The translations under genes and the position numbers were made by a program. A DNA stretch of 64,000 nt from Xenophilus aerolatus (GTDB taxonomy: Bacteria > Pseudomonadota > Gammaproteobacteria > Burkholderiales > Burkholderiaceae_C): positions 620,001 through 684,000 of the forward strand of contig JASCNX010000001.1 in NCBI GenBank assembly GCA_029968055.1, written 5' to 3'. Below the pieces are notes generated by a model. It saw only the letters and a list, made by a program, of their open reading frames with translations, was not told the origin of the DNA and did not search any database. Numbering within the stretch: the stretch's first letter is position 1; each line of letters begins with the position of its first letter. This document shows positions 26,169 through 34,545 of this stretch, piece after piece.

Positions 26169-27142
26169 TCCGCCGAGATGTGCGCGGCCTGGATGATCTG
26201 CGCCCACTTGCGCGTTTCGCTCGCAATGAAGGCGCTGAACTCGGCCGGCGTGCCGCCGCGCAGCTGCAGTCCGGCGGCTTCGGCCTTGCGCCGCACGTCG
26301 AGGTCGGCCAGGGCCGCCTGGAGCTCGGTGTGGATGCGCGCCACCACCTCGGGGGGCGTGCCCGCCGGCGCCAGCATGCCGTACCAGCCGTAGCCGACCA
26401 CGGTGGGCAGGCCCTGTTCGCGCAGCGTCGGGGCCTCGGGGTACAGCGGCGTGCGCTCCTCGTTCGCCACGCCCAGCACGCGCAGCTTGCCGGCCTGGAT
26501 GTGCGGCACGGCCGTCGAGATGGCCGTCAGCGTGGCGTCGATGCGGCCGGCCAGCAGCTCGGTGTAGGCCGGCGCGTCGCCCCGGTACTGCACCACGATG
26601 CCCTTGGCGCCGGCGGCGCGCAGCAGCAGCTCGGCCGTGAGGTGCGGCGCCGACCCGGCCCCGGGCGAGCCGAAGGTCGCGCCCTTGGCGCTGGCCTTGG
26701 CGTACTGGATGAACTCGGCCAGCGTCTTGTACGGCGCCTGCGCATTGACCACCAGGAACAGCGGCGCGATGGCCGTGCTGCCGATGGCCGCGAAGCTCTT
26801 GTGCACGTCGTAGGGCAGGTCCTTGTACAGCGCCTCGCCGATGGCGATGGGCGCGGCCGCGTGCAGCAGCGTGTAGCCGTCGGGCGCGGCCTTGGCGACG
26901 TAGTCGTTGGCGATGCGCGTGCCCGCGCCGGCCTTGTTCTCCACCACCACGCTCTGCCCCAGCCGGCGCGAGAGGAAGTCGCCCAGCACCCGGGTGAGGA
27001 TGTCGTTCGATCCCCCGGCGCCGTAGGGCGACACGAGGCGGATCGGCCGCGCGGGCCAGGCCTGCGCCGAGGCGGGCAGGCCCCAGGGCAGGGCCAGCCC
27101 GGCGGCGGCCGAGGCAAGCAGGTGGCGTCGGTTCATGTGCAT
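26165..27142 (-). CDS. Bug/TctC-family periplasmic receptor
   Basis: A 325-residue tripartite-tricarboxylate-transporter receptor. A twin-arginine-like leader (NRRHLLASAAAGLALPWGLPASAQA) precedes RPIRLVSPYGAGGSNDILTR and VVENKAGAGTRIANDYVAKAAPDGYTLLHA, the Bug family hallmarks. No TctA/TctB membrane subunits are nearby, as is usual for this expanded family. It should bind a carboxylate, possibly the ester or its acid handled by the adjacent esterase. The GGAGACAAAAGACC leader supports ATG 27142; ATG 27136 is an alternative. Confidence 0.92.
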   Translation of the reverse strand: MHMNRRHLLASAAAGLALPWGLPASAQAWPARPIRLVSPYGAGGSNDILTRVLGDFLSRRLGQSVVVENKAGAGTRIANDYVAKAAPDGYTLLHAAAPIAIGEALYKDLPYDVHKSFAAIGSTAIAPLFLVVNAQAPYKTLAEFIQYAKASAKGATFGSPGAGSAPHLTAELLLRAAGAKGIVVQYRGDAPAYTELLAGRIDATLTAISTAVPHIQAGKLRVLGVANEERTPLYPEAPTLREQGLPTVVGYGWYGMLAPAGTPPEVVARIHTELQAALADLDVRRKAEAAGLQLRGGTPAEFSAFIASETRKWAQIIQAAHISAE

Positions 27143-27175
27143 GGTCTTTTGTCTCCGTCTTGTTGAAATCGTGCC

Positions 27176-28447
27176 TCAGACCGGCCGGATCGGCGGGTAG
27201 TCGAATCGCAGTTCGAGGTGCTCGGCCCGCGGCTGGTACAGCCGAAGCACCACATAGAACAGCTCGCCGGCCGGCGCGGGCAGCCAGTTGGCGTCCGGAC
27301 CGGGGTCATCGGCCTGCAGCCGGATCACCAGGCTGCCGTCGGCTTCGGTGCGCAGGCCCGGGGTGCGGTCGCCGATCGAGTAGCGGTCGATCGGGTTGGC
27401 GACGAACAGGCAGTCGCTGCGCCGGTACATCGTGAGCGACCAGAAGGCGTCGACGCGCGGGCCGCGGCCCGGCGCGAAGCGCAGTTCGTAGCGCCCGGAG
27501 CCGTTCAGGGGCCGCCCCTCGGCATCGACCTCCGCCGTCGGATACATCGCTTCGTCCACACCCAGTGCGCCGATGAAGTTGCGCGCGATGCGGGCCCGCG
27601 TGAGGTGGTCGTCGCCCCAGTGCGTGCGCACCATGACCGGGATGGCCCAACCACCACCGAGCGCATGCGGCTGCCCGGCGTTGCGCAGGCGTTCGTACAC
27701 CGCCGGGAGGGCCGCCGCCAGCGCATCGTCGTCCGGCGGCCAGGCGAGCGACTCGCCCTCGGGCGGTGGATTGCCGCGCAGCGCCGCGTCCACGGTGCTG
27801 CGGTACAGCTGCGCCGACGGGACGCGCGTGTCGCGCCCGTCGAGGGCCGTGTCCACACGCATCGCCGCGTCGCGCCTATCAAGGCGCCGCATGCGCAGGG
27901 CCTGCTGCAGCGAGCGCACCCGCTCGGCATCCGGGCCGTCGTCGTCGACCAGGAAGCGGCCGATCAGCCACACGTCGTGACCGGGCGCCGCGATGGTGTG
28001 CGTCACGCCGGCCGGCACCTCGCCGCGCCAGCCCGGTCCGTGGACCAGCGTGCGCTGCGGACGGTTGCCGGTGGTGCGCCGGCCGACGTAGGCGAAGGGG
28101 TTGGTCCACGCATCGAGCAGGCCCAGCGTCCAGTAGCGCTCGCCCATGTCCGGCGACTCGATCAGCACCGGGCCTTCGGACAGGTCGATCCATGCGTTGC
28201 TGTAGACCGTGTCGTTGTTCGGGCTCACGACCTCGCGATCCTCCGGGCCGAGGCGGCGGTGGGTGTGGGTGAACTGGTTGACCCAGCGCCAGGACGAGCC
28301 GGGCTCGTCGGAGGCGAAGCCCAGGGCCGGATGGCGGCGCGCCGTGGTGGCGGCGCGCATGCGCATCATCTCGAACAGGGGCAGGGTCTGGACCACGGCG
28401 GCTTCGGCGGCCGTCGTGTCGGAGCGGGAGGGGGTGTCGAGGGTCAT
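27176..28447 (-). CDS. DUF1254/DUF1214 domain protein
   Basis: A 423-residue protein with the DUF1254 part first (VVSPNNDTVYSNAWIDLSEGPVLIESPDMGERYWTLGLLDAWTNPFAYVG) and the DUF1214 part at the end (FWSLTMYRRSDCLFVANPIDRYSIGDRT, then APAGELFYVVLRLY). No signal peptide is seen. Such proteins are common in Burkholderiales and mycobacteria, and their activity is unknown. It lies between the CoA-transferase (27 bp) and the Bug receptor (33 bp), so it is likely part of the same pathway. Confidence 0.85.
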   Translation of the reverse strand: MTLDTPSRSDTTAAEAAVVQTLPLFEMMRMRAATTARRHPALGFASDEPGSSWRWVNQFTHTHRRLGPEDREVVSPNNDTVYSNAWIDLSEGPVLIESPDMGERYWTLGLLDAWTNPFAYVGRRTTGNRPQRTLVHGPGWRGEVPAGVTHTIAAPGHDVWLIGRFLVDDDGPDAERVRSLQQALRMRRLDRRDAAMRVDTALDGRDTRVPSAQLYRSTVDAALRGNPPPEGESLAWPPDDDALAAALPAVYERLRNAGQPHALGGGWAIPVMVRTHWGDDHLTRARIARNFIGALGVDEAMYPTAEVDAEGRPLNGSGRYELRFAPGRGPRVDAFWSLTMYRRSDCLFVANPIDRYSIGDRTPGLRTEADGSLVIRLQADDPGPDANWLPAPAGELFYVVLRLYQPRAEHLELRFDYPPIRPV

Positions 28448-28474
28448 CGGGGGTGGCAGCTGCGCAAGAGCGCG

Positions 28475-29698
28475 TCAGGCAACGGCACGCTGCTCGCGCA
28501 GCCGGGCGATCTCGTCGGCGCCGAAGCCCAGCGCGGCGAGCACCGCGTCGGTGTCGGCGCCGCAGGACGGTGCCGCCGGCGGCGTGGCACGCGGCGCGTC
28601 GCCGAGGGTGTAGGGCAGGGCCAGCGCCGCATGGCGGGCGCCGTCAGCGCGAATGGCGTCGATCAGCATGCCGCTGGCCTGCACGTCGGGGCTTTGCAGC
28701 ACCTGCGCATAGCTGCGCACGGCCCCGACCACGATCTGGTTGCGGCTGAGCAGCGACACGCATTCCTCGCTGGTCATCGCCGAGAGGCAATCGCGCAGCA
28801 CGGCCCGCAATTCGGTGCGGTGCTGCACGCGCAGCGCGTTGCTGCAAAAGCGCGGGTCGGCGATCAGGTCCTCGCGCCCGACGACGCGGCAGAAGCGCGC
28901 CCAGTGTTCTTCGGCATATGCCGACAGCACGATGTGGCCGTCCCGCGTGGGCAGCACCTCGGCAGCGGGTGCGTTGTTGGGCTGGCCGTCGCCGATGCGC
29001 GAGGGTTCGGGCGCGCCGCCCAGGTAGTCGCACCAGGTGGTGGCCTGCAGGTGCATTGCCACCTCGAGCAGCGAGGTGCGCAGCGTCTCGCCGCGGCCGG
29101 TGCGGCTGCGGCCGAACAGCGCGGCCAGCACGGCCTGCGCGCCCAGGTGCGCGGCGGCGGCGTCGATGATCGGCACGCCCACCTTCTGCGGCAGGCGATC
29201 CGCCTCGCCCGTGACCGACATGAGGCCGCTCTCGGCCTGCGCCGCGATGTCGTAGCCCGGCCGCCCGCTCGACGGGCCTTGGTGGCCGAAGCCCGAGATC
29301 GAGAGGTACACCAGGGCGGGAAAACGCTCGCGCACCGCCTCGGGCCCGAAGCCCAATGCCTCCACGGCGCCGGGCCGCAGGTTCTGGATCAGCACGTCGC
29401 TCTCGCCGATCAGCCGCCAGGCGATCTCGCGCCCGGCCCCGCTCTTGAGGTCGAGGGCGATGGACTGCTTGCCGCGGCTGTAGGCGCGGATCATCGATTC
29501 GCCATAGCTGCCGATGTGCCGGGCCTGGTCGCCGGCCAGGGGCTCGACCTTGACGACCCGGGCACCGAGTTCGGCCAGCACCATCGCCGCACCGGGGCCG
29601 GCGATGTACTGCCCCAGGTCGAGCACGCGCACGCCTTCGAGGGGCGCGGCGGGCTTCGGTGTCGTCTCTTCGTTCTGAAAGCGCATGGACGCAACCAT
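28475..29698 (-). CDS. CaiB/BaiF-family (class III) CoA-transferase
   Basis: A 407-residue class III CoA-transferase. Family features: LEGVRVLDLGQYIAGPGAAMVLAELGARVVKVEPL, RGKQSIALDLKSGAGREIAWRLIGESDVLIQNLRPGAVEALGFG, with the catalytic Asp expected near DYLG/GYDIAAQAESG. It moves CoA between carboxylic acids, activating the substrate for degradation. It is first in the minus-strand operon and faces a LysR gene across a dyad operator. ATG 29698 is used; ATG 29686 is equally possible. Confidence 0.9.
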   Translation of the reverse strand: MVASMRFQNEETTPKPAAPLEGVRVLDLGQYIAGPGAAMVLAELGARVVKVEPLAGDQARHIGSYGESMIRAYSRGKQSIALDLKSGAGREIAWRLIGESDVLIQNLRPGAVEALGFGPEAVRERFPALVYLSISGFGHQGPSSGRPGYDIAAQAESGLMSVTGEADRLPQKVGVPIIDAAAAHLGAQAVLAALFGRSRTGRGETLRTSLLEVAMHLQATTWCDYLGGAPEPSRIGDGQPNNAPAAEVLPTRDGHIVLSAYAEEHWARFCRVVGREDLIADPRFCSNALRVQHRTELRAVLRDCLSAMTSEECVSLLSRNQIVVGAVRSYAQVLQSPDVQASGMLIDAIRADGARHAALALPYTLGDAPRATPPAAPSCGADTDAVLAALGFGADEIARLREQRAVA

Positions 29699-29729
29699 AG
29701 CCAGTCCGGCGATTCTTGAAAATTCGATA

Positions 29730-29751
29730 ATCGTGAGGGAGTGATCACGAT
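29730..29751. promoter_or_regulatory. LysR-type operator between CoA-transferase and lysR
   Basis: ATCGTGA and TCACGAT form a perfect 7-bp inverted repeat around eight bases, containing a T-N11-A element. The dyad lies 31 bp from the CoA-transferase start and 24 bp from the LysR start, the classical place for divergent LysR control. Confidence 0.7.
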
Positions 29752-29775
29752 TGGATATCGAAGCAGGAGGCCCTG

Positions 29776-30747
29776 ATGGACGCCGTGACCGGCCGGCTCG
29801 TGCGCAAGCTGCGGCTGCGCCACCTCGAACTGCTGGCCGTGCTGGCCGAGGCGGACACGATGCGCAGTGCGTCCGCACGGCTGCACCTGAGCCAGCCGGC
29901 CATCAGCAAGATGCTCGGCGAGATCGAGGCCTGCTTCGGTGCGCGCCTCTTCGAGCGCAGCCACCAGGGCATCCACCCGAACGCACTGGGCGCCGGCGCG
30001 GTGTTCCACGCCAGGGCGGTGCTGAACCAGCTGGCGCGCGCCACCGAAGACGTCGGCGCCATGCAGCAGGGGGCGCAAGCCGTGCTGCGGGTGGGCGCGC
30101 CTTCCGTCACGGCCACCGTGCCCGCGGCCATCGCGCGGCTGCGCACGCGCCTGCCCGGCGCCGCGGTGCAGATCCGCGAAGGGCGCGTGCAGGAGCTCAT
30201 CCAGCGCCTGCTGGCCGGCGAGCTCGACTGCGTCTACGGCGCCGTGACGCCCGAGCTGCTCACCGCCGACATCACGCCGCTGCTGGAGCCCGTGGCGATG
30301 CTCAAGGACGAGCTGTGCGTGCTGGCCTCGGCGCCGCCCCAGGGCGCCGGCCACCCCCGGAAACGCCTGCGCTGGCGCGACCTGGGTGCCGCACCGTGGC
30401 TGCTGCCGCCCAAGGACACGCTGGTGCGCCAGGCCTTCATGACGGCCTTCCTGAACGACGGCGCCACGCCGCCGGTGCCGGTCATCGAGGCGATCTCGTC
30501 CGTCACCATCGGGGCGCTCATGCGGCAGGACGCCTCGCTGCTGTGCGCGGTGCGGCTGGAGCATGCCGTGGACGAGATCGCGCGCGGCGGCGTGCACCGG
30601 ATCGAGGTCGCGCCCAGGGTGCCGCTGCCGTCCTTCGGCCTGTTCTTCCGGCGCGACGGCATGGAACGACCGCCGGTGCTGCTGGCCTTCGCCGATGCGG
30701 TGAAGGCCGCCGCCGCAAGGCTCAGCGTGCCGCGCCGTAGGGCGTGA
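29776..30747 (+). CDS. LysR-family transcriptional regulator
   Basis: A 323-residue LysR regulator: helix-turn-helix in LELLAVLAEADTMRSASARLHLSQPAISKMLGEIEACFGARLFER, then a two-lobed ligand domain. An AGGAGG ribosome site stands 8 bp before the ATG. It diverges from the CoA-transferase operon and probably controls it through the dyad at 29730-29751. Its 3' end overlaps the convergent ScfR-type gene by 26 bp. Confidence 0.92.
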   Translation: MDAVTGRLVRKLRLRHLELLAVLAEADTMRSASARLHLSQPAISKMLGEIEACFGARLFERSHQGIHPNALGAGAVFHARAVLNQLARATEDVGAMQQGAQAVLRVGAPSVTATVPAAIARLRTRLPGAAVQIREGRVQELIQRLLAGELDCVYGAVTPELLTADITPLLEPVAMLKDELCVLASAPPQGAGHPRKRLRWRDLGAAPWLLPPKDTLVRQAFMTAFLNDGATPPVPVIEAISSVTIGALMRQDASLLCAVRLEHAVDEIARGGVHRIEVAPRVPLPSFGLFFRRDGMERPPVLLAFADAVKAAAARLSVPRRRA

Positions 30748-32134
30748 ATCGGCTCTGGTGCTCGTCGACCTGCAGCGGCCGGCCGACGAAGGGGAAGGCG
30801 CGCTGCGGGCAGTCGGCACGTTCGCAGACCTTGCAGCCCATGCCGATGGGCGTGGCCGCCTCCGGGTCGCCGAGATCGAGCCCCTTGGCATAGACCAGGC
30901 GCGGCGCGTGCCGGATGTCGCAGCCCAGGCCGATGGAGAACACGCGCTGCGGCGCGCCGTAGCCCGCCGGGCCGCTGGCCACCGTGCGGGCCACCCACAG
31001 GTAGCAGCGGCCGTCGGGCATGCGGGCCAGCTGCGGCAGGATGCGCCCCGGCTGCGTGAAGGCCTCGTACACGTTCCACAGTGGGCAGGTGCCGCCCGTG
31101 CGGCTGAAGTGGAAGTGCGTGGCCGATTGGCGCTTGGAGATGTTGCCCGCGCGGTCCACCCGCACGAAGAAGAAGGGCACGCCCGGGGCGTCCGCCCGCT
31201 GGAGCGTGCTCAGGCGGTGGCAGACCGTCTCGAAGCCGACGCCGAAGCGCTCGCCGAGCCGGTCGATGTCGTAGTGCAGGCTTTCGGCCGCCTGCAGGAA
31301 GCGACCGTAGGGCAGCAGCAGGGCGCCGGCGAAGTAGTTGGCCAGGCCGATGCGCGCGAGCCGGCGCGAGGCCGCGTCGTCCTGCAGCGGCGGCGCGGCC
31401 ACCTGCGCATCGATGAGCGCGGCGTGTTCGACCAGCGCCAGCTGCGTGGCGAGCTGGAAGACCTGCTGCGCAGGCCCCAGCCGTGCCGACAGCCGCAGCG
31501 TGCGGCGCGCCGGGTCAAAGTGGCGCTTGCCGTCCTGCGCGTCGGATGCGGTCTCGACGCGCACGCCGTGGCGCCGGTGCAGCCGGTCGATGAGCCAGTG
31601 GACGAGCAGCGGGCCCTCGACCGCCGCTTCGGCGGCCAGGGCCTCGGCCTGCCGGTCGACCTCGTCGAAGTGGTTGCGATGCGCAAAGAAGAAGTCGCGC
31701 ACCACCTCGAAGGGCATGGCCGGCGCGGTGGCGGCCTCGGCCCGGTCGTCGCCCAGGCGCAGCGCCATGGTCTCGAGCTGGTCCTGCAAGGCGAGCTTGC
31801 GCCGGTGCAGCGCGACCAGGGCGCGGCCCAGCGCGGGCATCTGGCTGGCCGCTTCCTGCAGTTCCGGGAGTGCTACCGGGTCGGGCGCGTCGGCCAGGGC
31901 CTCGCGCATGCCCGCGACCAGCCGCGCTTCCTCGTCTTCCGAGAACTGCTGGATGTCGATGCCCAACGCCCGATGGATCCTGAGCAGCACCGGCACGGTG
32001 AGCGGGCGCTGGTTCTGCTCCAACTGGTTGAGGTAGCTCGGCGACAGGCCCAGCGCCTGCGCCAGCGCGATCTGGGTCATGCCGCGCTCGGCGCGCAGCT
32101 TGCGCAGGCGCACGCCCATGAAGGTCTTCTTCAT
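30722..32134 (-). CDS. short-chain fatty acyl-CoA regulator (ScfR/RamB-like XRE)
   Basis: A 470-residue regulator. N-terminal XRE helix-turn-helix (VRLRKLRAERGMTQIALAQALGLSPSYLNQLEQNQRPLTVPVLLRI), a middle ImmA/IrrE-like region, and a C-terminal zinc-ribbon-like domain (HFSRTGGTCPLWNVYEAF, CDIRHAPRLVYAKGLDL, IGMGCKVCERADCPQRAFPF). This architecture is the short-chain fatty acyl-CoA-responsive regulator family that controls prp and glyoxylate genes. It faces prpC across an array of ATTCGCAA sites, which it very probably binds. Confidence 0.9.
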   Translation of the reverse strand: MKKTFMGVRLRKLRAERGMTQIALAQALGLSPSYLNQLEQNQRPLTVPVLLRIHRALGIDIQQFSEDEEARLVAGMREALADAPDPVALPELQEAASQMPALGRALVALHRRKLALQDQLETMALRLGDDRAEAATAPAMPFEVVRDFFFAHRNHFDEVDRQAEALAAEAAVEGPLLVHWLIDRLHRRHGVRVETASDAQDGKRHFDPARRTLRLSARLGPAQQVFQLATQLALVEHAALIDAQVAAPPLQDDAASRRLARIGLANYFAGALLLPYGRFLQAAESLHYDIDRLGERFGVGFETVCHRLSTLQRADAPGVPFFFVRVDRAGNISKRQSATHFHFSRTGGTCPLWNVYEAFTQPGRILPQLARMPDGRCYLWVARTVASGPAGYGAPQRVFSIGLGCDIRHAPRLVYAKGLDLGDPEAATPIGMGCKVCERADCPQRAFPFVGRPLQVDEHQSRFTPYGAAR

Positions 32135-32154
32135 GGGCGAGAGCCTCGCTCGTG

Positions 32155-32246
32155 ATTCGCAAGATTCGCAATTTCGAGTTGATTCATTCGCAACGATTCG
32201 CCATTTCAGCCATGGGCAGCGACCCGCATTTTGCGTAGATTGCGAA
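32155..32246. promoter_or_regulatory. ATTCGCAA operator array between scfR-like gene and prpC
   Basis: ATTCGCAA occurs at 32155, 32164 and 32186, with ATTCGCCA at 32196 and the inverted ATTGCGAA at 32239-32246. The first two are 9 bp apart, the third and fourth 10 bp. The inverted copy ends two bases before the prpC start codon. RamB/ScfR-family regulators bind TTGCAAA-like half sites, so this is the likely operator set for both genes. Confidence 0.7.
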
Positions 32247-32248
32247 GC

Positions 32249-33406
32249 ATGACAACACCGATTGCAACGCCCGCGTTCAAGCCGAAGAAATCCGTCGCGC
32301 TGTCCGGCGTCATGGCGGGCAACACCGCGCTGTGCACGGTCGGGCGCACCGGCAACGACCTGCACTACCGCGGCTACGACATCCTGGACATCGCCGAGGT
32401 CTGCGAGTTCGAGGAGATTGCGCACCTGCTGGTGCACGGCAAGCTGCCCACGCGCGCCGAACTGCGCGCCTACAAGGCCCGCCTGAAAGCCATGCGCGGC
32501 CTGCCGGCGAGCGTGAAGGACGCGCTGGAGAGCCTGCCGGCGAGCGCCCACCCCATGGACGTCATGCGCACCGGCGTCTCGGCCCTGGGCTGCGTGCTGC
32601 CCGAGAAGGACGACCACAACACCGCCGGTGCGCGCGACATCGCCGACCGCCTGATGGCTTCGCTCGGCTCCATGCTGCTGTACTGGTACCACTGGAGCAC
32701 CGCCGGCCGGCGCATCGAGGTCGAGACCGACGACGACAGCATCGGCGGCCACTTCCTGCACCTGCTGCACGGGCGCAGGCCTTCGCAGGCCTGGGTGGGC
32801 GCGATGCACACCTCGCTGAACCTCTATGCCGAACACGAGTTCAACGCATCGACCTTCACGGCGCGGGTGATCGCCGGCACGGGCAGCGACATGTACTCGT
32901 CCATCGCCGGCGCCATCGGCGCGTTGCGCGGCCCCAAGCACGGCGGTGCCAACGAGGTGGCCTTAGAGATCCAGAAGCGCTACGACAACCCCGACGAGGC
33001 CGAGGCCGACATTCGCCGCCGCATCGAGGCGAAGGAGGTGGTGATCGGCTTCGGCCACCCGGTGTACACGGTGAGCGATCCGCGCAACGTGGTCATCAAG
33101 GGCGTGGCCAAGCGCCTGTCGCAGGACGCGGGCTCGGCACGCATGTTCGACATCGCCGAGCGGCTGGAGTCGGTCATGTGGGACGCCAAGCGGATGTTCC
33201 CCAACCTCGACTGGTTCAGCGCCGTGAGCTACCACCTGATGGGCGTGCCGACGGCGATGTTCACGCCGCTCTTCGTCATCGCGCGCACCAGCGGCTGGGC
33301 CGCCCATGTGATCGAGCAGCGCATCGACAACAAGATCATCCGGCCGAGCGCGAACTACACCGGGCCGCAAGACCTGGCTTTCGTGCCGATCGATGCGCGG
33401 TGCTGA
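32249..33406 (+). CDS. prpC: 2-methylcitrate synthase
   Basis: A 385-residue citrate-synthase-family enzyme that condenses propionyl-CoA with oxaloacetate. PrpC-type features: [34 protein letters not shown] at the N-terminus, [43 protein letters not shown] and [14 protein letters not shown], carrying the catalytic His residues. The ATG at 32249 (MTTPIAT) is used; the frame stays open 6 codons upstream into the operator array. It opens the methylcitrate operon. Confidence 0.95.
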   Translation: MTTPIATPAFKPKKSVALSGVMAGNTALCTVGRTGNDLHYRGYDILDIAEVCEFEEIAHLLVHGKLPTRAELRAYKARLKAMRGLPASVKDALESLPASAHPMDVMRTGVSALGCVLPEKDDHNTAGARDIADRLMASLGSMLLYWYHWSTAGRRIEVETDDDSIGGHFLHLLHGRRPSQAWVGAMHTSLNLYAEHEFNASTFTARVIAGTGSDMYSSIAGAIGALRGPKHGGANEVALEIQKRYDNPDEAEADIRRRIEAKEVVIGFGHPVYTVSDPRNVVIKGVAKRLSQDAGSARMFDIAERLESVMWDAKRMFPNLDWFSAVSYHLMGVPTAMFTPLFVIARTSGWAAHVIEQRIDNKIIRPSANYTGPQDLAFVPIDARC

Positions 33407-33481
33407 GGCGCGAAAGGGGCGGGCGCCAAAGCTGAACGATTGGTCAGGAAGCGCTGGTGCGCGGGGCTAGGATGCGCCGCG

Positions 33482-33503
33482 AGGCCGCACGCAGAGGCGG
33501 CCT
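33482..33503 (+). terminator. hairpin between prpC and the Bug receptor gene
   Basis: AGGCCGC at 33482-33488 pairs with GCGGCCT at 33497-33503 over an 8-base loop and is followed by a TTT. It lies 28 bp before the next ATG. It may act as a partial terminator or set relative levels of prpC and the genes after it. Confidence 0.45.
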
Positions 33504-33530
33504 TTCAACCACAACACCAGGAGCCTCGCC

Positions 33531-34511
33531 ATGACCCTCGATCGCCGCACCTTCTCCGCCGCCCTGGCCGCGCTCGGCCTGCCGCTGCCCTTCGCAGCCT
33601 CGGCGCAGGACGACTTTCCGAACAAGCCGATCCGCATCGTGTGCCCCTTCGCGCCGGGCGGGGGGTCGGACTTCATCGCCCGCGTCGGTGCCGACCTGCT
33701 GGGCAAGAACATCGGGCAGTCGGTGATCGTCGACAACCGCCCCGGTGCGGGCGGCACGCTGGGCAGCGACTATGCGCTGCACCAGCCGGCCGACGGCTAC
33801 ACGCTGCTGCTGGTGGCGGGCAGCTACACGGTCAACCCGTCGCTGTACAAGCTCAAGTTCGACTCGGCCAAGGACATGACGCCGGTGATCCAGCTGTCCA
33901 AGGGCGCCTACGTGGTGTGCGTCAATCCGGCCAAGGTGCAGGCGAAGAACCTGGCCGAGCTGCTGGAGTACGGCCGCAACAACCCCGGCAAGCTCAGCTT
34001 CGCCTCGGCGGGCAACGGCAGCCACCTGCACATCGCGACCGAATACATGTTCGGCATGGCCAAGGTCAAGGCCACGCACATTCCCTACAAGGGCACCGGC
34101 CCGGCCATCACCGACCTGATCGCCGGCAACGTCGACATGCTGGTGGCCGGCACCGAGGGCCTGATGCCGCACGTCAAGGCGGGCAAGCTGCGCGCGCTGG
34201 CGGTGACCACGGCGCAGCGCCAGGCGGCCTACCCGGACATCCCGACCGTGGCCGAGGCGGGCAAGCTGCCCGACTACGAAGTGGTCGCCTGGCACGGCCT
34301 GATCGCGCCGAAGAACCTGCCGGCCCCGGTGCTGGCGAAGATCAACGCGGCGATCAACACCGGGTTGAAGGCGCCCGAACTGGTCGCCAGGCTGGAGCCG
34401 ACCGGGGTCTCGCCGGCCGGCGGCACGCCCGAGCAGTTCGGCCAGCTGATCCGCGTCGAGATCCCGCGCTACGCCAAGGTCGTGCAGGACAACCACATTC
34501 AAACCCAGTGA
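33531..34511 (+). CDS. Bug/TctC-family periplasmic receptor in the prp operon
   Basis: A 326-residue receptor. Leader LDRRTFSAALAALGLPLPFAASAQ, then KPIRIVCPFAPGGGSDFIARVGADLLGKNIGQSVIVDNRPGAGGTLGSDYALHQPADGYTLL, the Bug signature. It sits between prpC (124 bp) and acnD (34 bp), an uncommon place, so its ligand may be a tricarboxylate or another precursor of propionyl-CoA. No TctAB subunits are nearby. Confidence 0.92.
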   Translation: MTLDRRTFSAALAALGLPLPFAASAQDDFPNKPIRIVCPFAPGGGSDFIARVGADLLGKNIGQSVIVDNRPGAGGTLGSDYALHQPADGYTLLLVAGSYTVNPSLYKLKFDSAKDMTPVIQLSKGAYVVCVNPAKVQAKNLAELLEYGRNNPGKLSFASAGNGSHLHIATEYMFGMAKVKATHIPYKGTGPAITDLIAGNVDMLVAGTEGLMPHVKAGKLRALAVTTAQRQAAYPDIPTVAEAGKLPDYEVVAWHGLIAPKNLPAPVLAKINAAINTGLKAPELVARLEPTGVSPAGGTPEQFGQLIRVEIPRYAKVVQDNHIQTQ

Positions 34512-34545
34512 GCGCCGCCGCCCGCGCGAGCGGCGGCACCCCGTG

